Shown piece by piece: positions 32,801-45,372 of a stretch of DNA of 64,000 nt. Numbering within the stretch: position 1 is the first letter of the stretch; every line of letters starts with the position of its first letter. Made by a program: the position numbers and the translations under genes. The notes beneath the pieces are model-generated. The model saw only the letters and a program-made list of their open reading frames with translations. It was not told the DNA's origin and searched no databases. This stretch comes from Oasisia sp. SBJ-2009 (lineage: Eukaryota > Annelida > Polychaeta > Sabellida > Siboglinidae), in NCBI GenBank assembly GCA_964017155.1, contig OZ024863.1:40009117-40073116 (forward strand), read 5' to 3'.

Positions 32801-35800
32801 ACACGTGGCTATGAATGTGCTTGTTTTCCTTGGTTGCACCTCCATTATCACATTTCACTGGCCATCCTTTCCTCAGTTGAGAAGTAACGACAATAATGTG
32901 AATAGTAAAGAGGCTCATCATTATTTTATCATCATTGAAAAGTCAAAACAGTGAAAGTCCATTTTTATTTGTACCGTGGAACTTACTGGTGGGTCAGTGT
33001 CAGTTTGACCCTTGGAGTGGACTACCGGTAATCAGAATAACAAATTCTATCGATTTGAGTGATTTCATCAAACATAAACTTATACTAACCGGTTTGCAAA
33101 CAGTCGGCAATATTGCTGAGAGGTTATGACGTTTCACTAACTTAGCTAATAAACAAAAATGGACCATTGTTTTACCTTTCAGTTGCAGTTTACTTGTTGA
33201 CTGTCTTGACGGTGGACTGTCTTGACATCTAAGAGAGGTGTGATATTTATACCTATATGAGTACGACTACTGTAAGCAGTACTTTCGATTATGTCATCCA
33301 CATGATCCACTGTCATAACCCTGTACAGCATATACCTGTAGTAATTCCACTAATACAGCAGCTGGCTCATGATAGGGTGGTGATGCAACGGTCAACAAGC
33401 AGTATCAACATTATGCCCATCACCACAAGCCTTAATGATGGGTATTGGGTAGTCAGATGCGCTGTTTATGGAAGTCAGAAAGTAGTCTTGCTTGTGGCCA
33501 ACAATAAGGGCAAAATGGCAGTAACCTGGCACATAAACTCACTACAGTGAGCCAGTTACCTGGAGTAGATATGGCATGTCATTAAGAAAATTAAGCCCTG
33601 CGCCTGTAGACATTCTCATAAAGCAAAGGGGTCATTCCATGTAGACCCACCGAGATGAACCGCTAAGTGATGCCACAACTGTTCCAAGTATCTAGATCAG
33701 TTCTCAGCATGCAAAGTAGTTTAACATAAATATCAAGGTTCAACTGGAGTTTTAAGATAATTAACGGTTTATTTGTATTTTGTATAATTCAAATAAAACT
33801 CAAAACTTCTCGGTTGATCAATAAGCTGCATGGCTTGTTAGTTAATGTGCAAATGCACTCACATTCGAAAAGAATTGCCAGATCTGAAACAAAACCTAAG
33901 ATTTCAAATGGACAAGGAAAACATTGGCCTATTATGAGTTATAGAAAGTCCAACAATTGACAGCAACCTCAGATGAGTTCATTTGTATTATATTCACACT
34001 GTTAGCATTTACACAATCGGTCGATGGTGTATTCCGTTTATTTATTTATAGGCCTCTATGAATAATACAAAATCAGCTGTTGTGAGAGTGCCCTGTGTTT
34101 CATTCATCATTTGGGCTACATGTTTTGAACATGAACTACATACAACTGTACTCAGCACTGGCCTGCCCTCCTAGTTCATAGGTCACAGTCAGGGGTGTGG
34201 TTTAATCATGGCATTCAGGGAATACTGATTGCAATCACTAGTGTGCACTGCCTGCATCTCAGCAATACTATTTGACAGAGGTGCAAACTGAGGAATTAAC
34301 ACCACTCTGCATATTACATTGATGCATATAGAGTTGTCTGGTGCTGTTTATTAATCTGCTCCATCCATCATTTGTTTGATCCCGTGGGTGTCATATATGC
34401 AGTTAACGTTGTTATTGGACCCTGGTGTTAATGATGATCATCAAACACCCAATCATGGATGTAGTTATACCATGTAATTGTAAATACACAACACAGCATA
34501 CATGTAGTTGTGTATTCTTCATGTTACTTGTGAGCACAAGTCCTATCAGAGATTTACATCTTCATCTTCCCCATGACGAAGCATCTTCACTTGGTCTGTC
34601 CAGTTTTCTCAACCAGTTGTCTTCAAAAATCACAAACTCCATCTCCAATTCTCAGTTTTCCGCTAACCCCTTTTGACAAAATGTTAATGACATCGATTGA
34701 CATATTCTCTCTCTCTCCCCCCTCCCTCCTTCCCTCCCTCTCACTCTCCATTTTAATTTATATTATACATTTATCTTCTACCAACTTTTATTGTTTGCCA
34801 AGTTCTCAGTATATATCAATCTTCCCTCATTCTTTTATTCTCAAAGCTAGTGTCATAGACACTTCCAGTTCCACTCTCAGCCTGATGACAGGAGGGACTG
34901 GGTGTACTTGGTGTCTGTCACAGGTTCTTGGAGCACTTGTCAACCCCAGTGACAGGCTTTCATGCTACAACAAACATGGTAATCTATAGAGAGCAAACTG
35001 CTGTTATAATACATCATGACACTTTGAATTGTGTGATGTATGCGTTGAGGTGGGAATATTATGGCTAATTTGTCATGACAATAAACAACAGGCTATGCAC
35101 ACTTAATCTAGCTGTTAGCATGTGTGTATCTCATGTATAAGTCATCTTTCTGCTTACAACCCCTCTCTGGGGCACACACTAATCTACATAAGATGCCAGT
35201 GAAATGCTCTCTACCATCAAATTGAGCTGCTGCAATTGCTTCGAAACTCATTAATTATGCATTGTTTCTGCAGCCCATTTATCTGCGCTGCATAACCTTT
35301 GCTGGTGATGATTGCTTATTGAATGAAAACCCAATTAACGGCCTTTGTAGTCGGACACCATGCAAGGTGGTAGGAAAGCAATCATATATTGCTGTCAGAC
35401 TCTGCAGGTATCTTGAGCGGTGAACCTTCTGGGTGACTTGGAGAGATCCTGTCATGCTCCAGTGGTTGTGAGAACCCATGTAGTTTGATGAAATATGTTC
35501 AGAATCCATACTTTATCAGAAACACATGCAATGCTGCTTGTGGTGGTGTTCATGCTATTTGAAAAGTCATGCAAGGCATGCACGTCTCATGTGGCTAGGT
35601 GAATAGCCTAGTTGCCTAACAATACAGGCATTTGTACACTGTTGAACTGCTCGCTTAAACTGAAGATTGAATTGACATTTGTAAGGGTTGTCTGCACGTG
35701 TTTCCGCAATAAGCCTGCATTTAATAATGCCACCTGGTGAAATATTGGGCAGATAGATGACACCTATTGCATGGCTGCTGCTCTATAGTTGCACCTGACA

Positions 35801-37395
35801 CAGTGCCAGCGTTTCCCTGGCACTGTGACAAGAACCAGGCTAGCTGGTGGCTAAACAAGGATAGGCTGTCAGTGTAGGGACTCTGCAGGGAGAGGTAATT
35901 AGGGGTAATGAGTGACAGTTATAGTTAAAAGCTGTGGTTGTTTGCAGCAGCTCAGCTTACCTGTGTGAGAGTAGGTGGAAGTGTATTACCCTTAGCTGTC
36001 TCGACTAAATCAGCCACTGTAGGGGGGAGTGCAGGCAGTCTGTCGGATTAATGTGCACTACTAATGTCGTAGATGGCACTCGATGAACTGAAAGCGAGTA
36101 TTATTGAGGCAGTTGTCCAGTCCCCACCCAAGGAGCTCAGGCCCCACTGTTCTCAGGTGTGTACCGAGAAGCACATGTCCATTAGCGTGCCTATCAACTA
36201 TACATGCTTTGTCAAGAGACATACCTATTAGTAGCAGTTAACAGATGTTACCATGGCCAGTCAGGGAGGGGTGGTTAATTGATACAAGGCGTAGTGTTGA
36301 TGTCAGCACTATAGCTAATCAGTAGGTGTTTCATTAACATGTAATCTCAATTGTTAGATGTGTATTGCATGTCGAACATGTCGAGCTCTGATTAGAGACT
36401 GTTTTGTGTAAGTGGAGTAGCTGTGGTCATCTGTACGGTCAGTTGGTAGACAGTGTGGCATTTGTTGCCATTATGATTATGTCTCTACTCTGTCTCCACT
36501 TTGTTGTTCAGGAAATGTTTTATTCTTCAGGTCTCACACATCAATATATTTGAGTTATTACTCAAGGTCACGATGCCACTCATTGGCAACATTTCCTGTG
36601 GCTGCATTATAAATCTAGTTTATTAACTGCATTCCAGTGATGTACAAAATTTATTATCATAATTACTATTCAATACAGATTAGGTTTCAAAGTGAGTATT
36701 TAGTGAACACTACTGCAGCTTAACATCACTCTAGTAGGGTGATAAATGAATTAATTCCTATGTAATAGCATTACTTATGCTGCCTCCCACTGAATGATGA
36801 TTTATTATTGTATATTATATTAGAGTAATTCTTTTCTCATAGAGACAGTTATGCCAATGTCTGCCGTGTATTGTCAGTCATTCTGTGCAGTGCTCCGTTG
36901 CCCAGAGGATTAATTTGGGTGATGTGATTCATTTAGGAGCCAGCCAACACATTATGAACACAATTTGATCACCATAGTTATCATAGCAGTTTATTATAAG
37001 ATGAAAATAGATTTGCAGTGTTGTGTCGCACATAATATTACTGGTCTGATTTATGAAATTGTTGCTTTGGGCAAGATTGGATAAATCAGACTTAAAGTAT
37101 ATTTATAATGATTTGTGTTACTGTGGAAAATTTCTTGTCTGATCAAGATTTTGTGTTGGTTTGGACTTAAGATGTATTGTTGGATTGGGCTGTAGGTGTT
37201 GTGTTGGGCTGTAGTTTCCTGAAGTGTACTGATATTACTTGTCAGGCTACAAAATTGACGTTTACAAAGAAAAATCTCAAAATATTAAACAGAACAGTCA
37301 GAACTACAAGTGATATCAGTAAAATAATCAGGATAAATTTTGCTAGTTTTAATTCATATCACATTTATCAACAATCATTTCCTGGTGCTAGGTGC

Positions 37396-37444
<49 letters not shown>

Positions 37445-39764
37445 TTAGATTAGCAAAACAAATAAATTCACTTTTGTCTGACATAAAAACTGATCTGGAA
37501 TTTATGACATCTGTGTTGCGTGCTATTATTTTACAGTACAATACTAGTATATAGTTACCATTATTAGTGTATTTTGAGCACTGCAGTTATTAATGCGAGA
37601 CTATTTTAGCAACAATAATTGAAGAAGTAATAACTGTCTAGTGATTTGTTTTGTCAACTCCATAGCCAGATACAACTAATGACAGATCCCTGTAGTCAGT
37701 GGTGTTATGTTACGTCATTAAGACTTGATTGTGTAATTGAAAAAACGTCCACAGTCATTAACAGTTTAGTCAGAAATTAATAAGGCGCATGTAACAATTG
37801 TTTGTTTTTCAAAATATAGCAACTAGGAAATTAGTCTAACAACTTGAGCATAAAAACTCTCATTTGTCTCCTAAAGGCTAGAAATCAGAAAGCAGGTCAA
37901 ATGGACCAGTTTGAGAAACAGTTCAGGTGGTAATGCAGCAACTGGTATTGTAGCATATCATTGTGGTACTAAGGAACATACTGGCAGTGGTACTATAGCC
38001 AACAGCTGAATCAAGAACCTGTAATTCAGAATTGTGTACCTGACTTTCTGTTTCCCCCACAAATGTGCTAGTAACACAAACGCAGCTAATTTCCAGCTGG
38101 AAATTCAGTAATTCATGAAGAGTGATTGAAGCTTTTTTGGCAGAGCTATGTGGTGATTGAAGCTTTTTTCCTATGTGATTTAATGGATGTTGCAACAGTA
38201 CATTTTGTTCCTGCTCTCACGCTGGCTGCGTATGTAATACAGTCCAGTGTTCGGTTCTTAGTAGTAACCACTTAGGTTAGTGACAACATTGGTCAAGGCA
38301 GGCTGGCTCTGCCTTGGCATTTCATTGGTGTTGTACGTGGGCAGGTAATTCAGACATAATTGACACTGATTCTTGGAAGTTGCTCGCGAGCCTGTCCCGT
38401 CATGTAATCACATCTTATGAGTGTTTCGCTGCAGGATAACTGGTCACATGGCGTCCACGTCACTGCAGCATGCCGTAATGAAACACATTCATTGTTATCA
38501 CTCATCTGAAATTCTGTTTAGGCATATTGAACAAAGGTCAGCATTTCTCTGTGGCTAAAAAACCTTGTAATGGCATATTTACTGTGGTTGTGTGCAGTGA
38601 TGAAGAGCCAGTGATGTTTTTGGTAAAAAGCGGGCCACGTGTGGTCCAGAACCAGGGCTTTCGTGTTTATCACGTCGGTTTTGTGTTTGTTTGCTGCAGA
38701 TCTTTCCTGATAGGTATGTATTAGTCGTTTTCCCATTTAAACACACAACTGACATCTGAAAACTTGCTTCGTTAAACAGCATAGCTAATAGTAAGTAACC
38801 AAAATTGTAGGATATACAGAAGTTCTGTTTCTTGGCTTGTTTCATTAGATTTGATTTACCTCAGCAAAGACCACCATCAGGCATGGACAGTACTACAGAC
38901 AGTTCAGTTCAACTTCAAGTATTTGAAACCGAAAATCAAGGTTGAAGTCTACAGTTGTGCCACAATGACCTTAACCCTTAGGCATGATTGATATTGCAGT
39001 CAGTAAGTGATAGATTCGGTCATGGTGTACATGTATTATTTGGTTAACATAAACTCTTCAACTGTCATCATAATTTATATTGTGCATGAATGGGGAAAGC
39101 GGGTACTAAGTCTTCAAGTTTATTGTCCTACACAAGTTTGTTCTAGTTCTCTGAAGAATCTATTGCCACTAGTAGTGTCAAGTATTGAATTAAACCATGA
39201 ACTGGTTATTTGATGCTGCTTGCTATCTTGACTTGTTAACATATGACTCTTCTTTTTGGCCATATGTGTCTATTATTATCTCGGCGGAATGCCAAGGAGG
39301 ATGTACATTGTTACCTGTGCTACTACACCGGATGCAGCTCATTCAGGCCAATTCCTTTTGAGGCTTGTCTGTATTCATAGATACAACCAAGTATAAGGTA
39401 TATACACATGTCTTCATCTGCCAGTACTGCTGACATTCTCCAGTTGATTGCCAGCCAGACATGCAAGCGCCATCAAGAAGGCCAGGGGCCAATAAGTTTT
39501 GCATCCATCATCTAATCTAATTTTGAGGTTTTGGTTTATCGTTTTTTGCAACAGCTGACGTTTTGTCAATGAGACTGTCAAATGCAACCATTTCTGCTTC
39601 TCTGAAGTCTCTGTTTGCTATGCCGTGAATGATAACATAATTTTATGATGATTTTTACATAGTTTCGTCTTATTATGTGTGTCTAAGTGTTTTTCAGCAA
39701 GGAAATGCCACATGCAAATTTGGACATCTTGTGAATTTAATATAAACTTCTACAAATATAAATG
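29849..39764. other. Long gene-free, CpG-poor stretch
   Basis: No convincing exon was found on reading both strands by eye. Minor features are a CpG-richer patch at about 31,380-31,560, a pyrimidine-rich CT/CCT run at 34,708-34,745, and a TA microsatellite at 37,397-37,441. Open frames such as 34,573-34,989 have no family resemblance. It may be intergenic or part of a very long intron. Confidence 0.5.
37397..37441. repeat. TA microsatellite
   Basis: An uninterrupted TA run of about 22 units. Confidence 0.95.
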
Positions 39765-39768
39765 TTAA

Positions 39769-40621
39769 AGGACAAACAAATGCAACGGTTTCGCGTCATA
39801 CACCTAATAGAGTTTATACAAAGTAACAATTTCAACATATACTCAATTTTTTAACGTGGGCGGTTTACTCAGAATGTGACTTTAAAATCTAAAATTCTAA
39901 CGAAATCCACCATGGTCTAGACGCCGCCATAGGTGAAGGGTTAACTTGGCTTGGCCATTCAGCGTGCGGCATTCTATGTCTCTGCTGAAGCCGGTCAGCT
40001 TCCTGCGACGTTGTTAAGGGTCAACAACTTCAAGTCTTCGACAGTTCGTTCAGTTGGCGTGACATCTAGCAGCTGCTTATAGACGTGTATCTAAATCTGT
40101 GGTTAAATCTATGGTAAACTTGAGTAATTATGCCTTACTGTTCGGCATACGGTTGCAATAATAGTTGAAACAACCGGTAGTATTGAAGCAATGGATTCAC
40201 ATTTGCGGGCGTACTGTTTGGAATCCCTCCAGTCTAAGTACAGTTCTCTTTGCTCGGTCCACTTTGAGGAGAAATGCTTTGAAGTAGATATGTATCATCA
40301 GTTGATGGGATGATTTTATCGATAACAATAATAGACAACTTTATATTTACTGTCATCAGCATGTTACGCGCATTGCCGAGTTGCAGCCATTTCATGACAA
40401 CAGCCAAACCCCATGCAGGGAATCTGCGTGGAGAGCGCCTCACCGTCGTGACGTCATTCTTCGTCTAAGATGGAGTTGCGCATAGTATTTGGATGGCTGG
40501 GTGTTCACAAATATTTTTCTGGTAAACCGCTGGCGTTAAAAAATTGAGTATATGTGGAAATTGTTACTTTATATTAACTCTATTAGGTGTAAGCCACGAA
40601 ACCGTTGCATTTTTTTGACCT
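39769..40621 (+). mobile_element. TTAA-flanked TIR element with ~100-bp inverted ends and THAP remnant
   Basis: TTAA occurs at 39,765-39,768 and 40,622-40,625. Inside, the ends are inverted copies over about 100 bp with high identity. They share AAATGCAACGGTTTCG, then ACACCTAATAGAGTT, ACAATTT, ACATATACTCAATTTTTTAA and GCGGTTTAC. They are related to the ends of the 15,635-17,237 element, so both belong to one family. It is non-autonomous at 853 bp and carries a fragment of a THAP domain. TTAA plus THAP points to Kolobok. Confidence 0.85.
40130..40295 (+). pseudogene. THAP-domain remnant
   Basis: ATG 40,130 gives MPYCSAYGCNNS, matching the THAP opening (Met-Pro-x-Cys-x4-Cys), followed at once by in-frame stops. 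At 40,245-40,290 another frame gives LCSVHFEEKCFEVDMY, which is the C-terminal Cys-x2-His half of a THAP finger. The two zinc-ligand pairs are therefore present but not in one frame. It has no catalytic region and is non-functional. Confidence 0.75.
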
Positions 40622-41183
40622 TTAAGTTGCTCATTGCTTTACTAAGTCATGTGGATAGAAATTGCCAAACAATTATAGCAGCAGCAACGGGATCTTACAA
40701 TCTGAGGTCTTTTAGTCTAATTTGGAACTGTCAGTCTCCCTACTACAAGTACAAGTTACTTCTCTGTCTTCTTATTGTTGGCCACTATTGTAGACCACAA
40801 CATTTGACACATTATTGAATGAGAAAGTGGAATTACCACTTGAGTAGCCTGCTAATGGCCTGCTATTGATGTTGGTGGTAATGGCAATCACAGGCACTGT
40901 GATACAACTGGTTGATACCCTACATGTGTGTGGGCAGCCTTCCTGTTCTCTCTTCCGGGATTTCATCAAGAACTCATGCATTTTCAGCTGGTAATTGATG
41001 AATCGTGTTGGTGCCTGATGTTTTCTTGTGAATGGCATTGCGGCTTGACAGTTTGCAGAAGTTGTGTGTTTTTTTCGTCTGTTTTTCGTGGATAAAGCGA
41101 GCGCTGGAAAAGTTATGAAGTTCACTGGACTGGATGGTGTCAGTGCTGTGTGATGTACCTAAGGATGATGGGAAGGCTCCTCA

Positions 41184-41530
41184 GTGAGCATGAGCGCAGT
41201 GGCTCATGGTAGAGCTTCGGACTCGACTACGAGAACCCGGGTTCGAATCCTGTGCTGCGGTGTTAAAACCTTGGGCAAGTTTTTTCACTCTACATTGCTC
41301 CAGTTCACTCAGCTGTATAAATGAGTACCTGGCTATAGACAGTTGTGGATATCTGATGTGTATGAGCAGCCTTCGCGCATTGGTTGTAGTAATGGCTGGA
41401 TGCTTCCCAGAGAAGCCGCGATGGTGTCTGAGTGAACAGATCTGTCGGGGAAGTAAAGTGTAAAGGGCTTCGAACGGTCCTGAGGACTGGATACTATATA
41501 AGAACTTGCCTTTACTCGGTGGAGCTGACG
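41184..41530 (+). repeat. tRNA-derived SINE, third type
   Basis: GGCTCATGGTAGAGC (A box, 41,202-41,216) and GGTTCGAATCC (B box, 41,239-41,250) have tRNA spacing. The body contains CCTTGGGCAAGTTTTTTCAC, then CACTCAGCTGTATAAATGAG, GTACCTGGCT and a terminal ATACTATATAAGAAC. The same body recurs, more decayed, at 62,815-63,055, which proves dispersal. Confidence 0.85.
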
Positions 41531-44500
41531 GCATGATACCAGCACTGCAGCAGGAGCAGACTGCGCAGCTGTGCTCCTCCATGCTGCAATTGATTGTATG
41601 ATTACCCAACGGACTGTCGGTCACACCGGATATCTGTGTGCTTTTGCCACACCATTGATGGATTCGAGTCGACTCGGCACAGCACTTTACGTATTAACGG
41701 TGCCGAGATCCGTTAAAAAGCCCAGTCGGCGGCCGTTTGTTTTTGTTAATGTACAGTAACACGTCGTGGGCATTGTAAGCACTGCCGATGTCAAATGACT
41801 GCTGTCTGCGTGCACTACTGCGTATAGGAAAGAGGGGAGATTCCCGGTTATATAGCAGCCGTAATGCGATTTTCGGTGTATGAATTGCCGAATTTCGCAG
41901 AAAAGTGGATGTATGACTGTCTAATGTAAAGTTCTTTGGCTACGACATGTTTGTCAGATGACTATTGATGGATGGTACGGAGGCTGAGCTGTGTCCACCA
42001 GGACCTCATTGTTCATCCAGGTGCAGATATTATTGTTCTCGGCTAAGCCCCTTTATGGCTTTACTCTGTGGTCTACACACTGTTCAGCTATTTCTTGGAC
42101 TGCTGCTGTCATATTGTCTGTCACATCCTCCAGCTCCGCCACAGTGAATACATTGAGACAAATGTTTAAGAGATTCTTCTGGACATGTGGCAGAGTAGCA
42201 TGCATATACAAGGGAATTCTAAGAATTGAAAGTTTAAGCTAATTGAATTGAAACATAATTATGCAGTTGCCACCAGTCGTGGTCATTTAATATCATATCA
42301 GTTCTTTGTTTCTAATACCTATAATTTACTGCCTAACATAGACTTAGACTCAGTTGCTTCACAAGGTGCAGTAGACTTGGCCGCGCCCAAGTTGCTCACC
42401 ACAATTAATAAAATGAAAAAATTACTTATCGCTACAGCTTCTCTTCTTACTTGGCGCCGCCATTGTTTAAGTCTTGCCTTCGCATAGTTCCGTATTTTAT
42501 CAGTTTTGTGAAATATTGAGGTGTTCATATTTTTGAATATACATATATACTGAAAAACCATAATAAGCTACATGCCTATTTATGAAATGTTACATACAGT
42601 TGTAGAACTAATTATTTATGATGATTAAAGCAGCCAGAATGCTACAGGCCATTCTAGCATTTTAAATCAAAATAATTTTTGTTTTGTCTTATTACATCAC
42701 TTGTCGGCAGGGTTTTATACAGAAAAACTCATACATAGAACTCCAGTTGAGATGATGACCTAAACTCAAGTACAAGCACACGTGACACCCATTTTCAAAG
42801 CATAACTGACAGTATCTGTGATTTTGTAAGACCTTTTCTACCTGTCCAGTGATATTTTTACCAGCCTACAACAGGTTTTACCAGTCCAAATGATGGGTGG
42901 ATGGTTCTCTGCATGAATTTATGCAGATGATTATAGAAGGTGTTATAATCATCAACATTTCACAGTGTAAAGCACATATAAAATGTCTATGTTGAAGTTG
43001 CGGCAGTAGCAGCCTAGCAGCATGTTACTTGGTAATGCAGGATTATCACTACCTGGTAGGTGTTAATGGGGACTTGGTTCCACTTGACTGGCCAGAGCCT
43101 GCAACTGGGGCTAAGTGATGATAAACCTGAAACAGGGCCAGGTCAGCCATCTGGGGCCCAGACTGGTGATGCTCCAGTGTCTGTAGTATATAGCCAGACA
43201 GCCTTTCAACTGGCTACATCAAAGTAGTATTTCAGGAGAAGGGTGGCACAGGAGACTATATGTAAAGTAACCGACAAAGTGAGAAGGAAGATGAAGGAAT
43301 TGAGAGAATAAACTGGAATTAGAAAAAGGACTGAACATTATGGCAGATGAAAGGGGAAGATATGTGCAGACAATGACTGGTGAAAAGAGCGTGGAACTGG
43401 AAAGGTAGTGGAAGAAGAAAACCAAGAATGTGAGGGAAGATGGGAGGACCACAGGCAGAAGGATATGGAGAGTATATAGTTAGCACGGCAGAAGGAGCTC
43501 ATTCCACAAGGAAGCAAATGGAAGAAGACAGTACAATTCCCTCAGTGGCATAATTAGGTCTTTGCCTGGGAAGGTTTGGTGCCGAGTTTAATGTGACCAG
43601 GCTCGTAATATATCATTTGTTTGACAGTGTGGTGTTATTCCAGCTGCCAGAAATTATGTTCCTTCATAACCTTTGCATCAGTGAGCAAGCATAAAATTTG
43701 TACCGGAACAGGTAGATATTTGACACTAGCATGCTTGTTATATGGTGCTGTTAGAGACTGTTCAATGGCACCATCGTGTAGCTAAAATTTGCATTTAAAA
43801 AGTGTCCATGTGCACTGGATGTGCAAGATCTTGTCACAGTACTCGACAGGGAATGGACTGTTTAGTGGACCGAACCTGACTGATGATGAACTTGTCGGAC
43901 ATGACAAGAATGTTGCCGTGGGTAACTTGTAATATAATCAATACTGTGCCAGGTGGAATTTACTGTGCGTAAACGATGCGCAATCAAATGTGGCCACGAG
44001 GTAGATTTTGCAGATATTTGTGTGATTTTTATTATGCTGGCTACACGCTTGTGGTTATACCTGGTGGTTGTAAGCAGGTCCTGTGAATGTTTTGCATTGT
44101 GTGCTTATATATGTGCGTGTGCTAGTAGTGTCATTTAAGGAGACAGAATCCTTGTCTTGCTGCCACCAGAGCTCTCATTAAGGTGTCCCCACACACCTGA
44201 AGGACGACAAAGCATCTTGCCCTTATGCATACTCACCATCCTCATTTCAAGAATCATCAGGGAGCAGACATTGATTTGCCTGTGGTGCTCAGGATAAGGA
44301 CAGACTTGCTGCATTAAGCACACCGCGTAATTGCCTCTGTGTGTTGGACCCTCTTCCCAGATGACAGTGTTGTCTGTCAGCAATGAATCTGGCTAATGCC
44401 CACGAGGCAGGTGTAATTATTACCAGTAAGGTGTATAGTGGCAGTGGGAATGTTGCTCAAACATGTGTTGTTAACCACACTGACTAGCTATGTTCAGTGC

Positions 44501-45178
44501 TGACTAATTGGGTGCGGATCTCTGCATGGTTGCTACTGAATTATGCAGCAGTTGTTTGAGCAGGTTCGTAGGTAATATGTGGGCAGGAACGGTGTGTCCG
44601 TCCCTTGGTAGTTAGCACCATCATCACTGACACATCTAGATACATGCAGTGTTATTGCATCAAAGCTTCCTTCTGTGAAATTGTCAGTCCTGTGTTTCAT
44701 TCTGGCTTAAAACTGCCACTTAGATTACTAACATTCCCTGTTTTCCAGTTCACTTGACCTAGAAGGTTTACAACAAAGAAGTTGGATTTGAGTCTACGGG
44801 AAGCATCAGTTGTAAACAGAATAAAGACAAGTAAGTAGTGCTAAATCAATTACCAGTAGTTCACAGTCAGAATGTACAGCTTGACATTCTAGTTTTGGTT
44901 GTTTCCACCACTCGACAGAGTCCTCCTATTGGCTGACTAATCTGTACATATTCTGGTTACAACATTATGATCTTATGAGGTATCATTGAACTAGTCAGCC
45001 TTTTTCAGAACCAATGTATCTATCCTGGCACTGAAGGTGGTTCTTTTTATATCAGAAACTGAGACAGTCTATGGGAAACTGTGTGTTTTGTATGTATTGT
45101 TTGTTATCAGTGAGATGTGGCAGTGTCGTTGTGATATCAGATGTAAAACCTGGTGTCTGAAAATGTGTGATAACATTT
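41531..45178. other. Gene-free stretch
   Basis: 41,640-41,860 is slightly CpG-rich. 43,220-43,520 is purine-rich on the + strand. No exon or RNA gene is recognised. Confidence 0.5.
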
Positions 45179-45179
45179 A

Positions 45180-45372
45180 AATCCCCCTGTACTGGCAGGG
45201 CTCTCCCACTGTACTAACAGGGCTCTCCTACTGTACTGACAGGGCTCCCTCACTGTATGTACAGTATCTGTCTCACTGTACTAGCAGGGCTCTCACTGTT
45301 CTAACAGGGCTCTCTCATTGTACTAACAGCATTTCGTCACTATACTAACAGGGCTCTCCCACACTGTACTGT
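45180..45372. repeat. ~26-bp minisatellite
   Basis: About seven diverged units centre on CACTGTACTAACAGGGCTCT. CTAACAG and CTGACAG in the units look splice-acceptor-like, but no exon follows. Confidence 0.8.

Noticed and set aside
34573..34989. 138-codon open frame
   Set aside because: Low-complexity Ser/Pro/Leu sequence over a pyrimidine run; no domain and no splice context.
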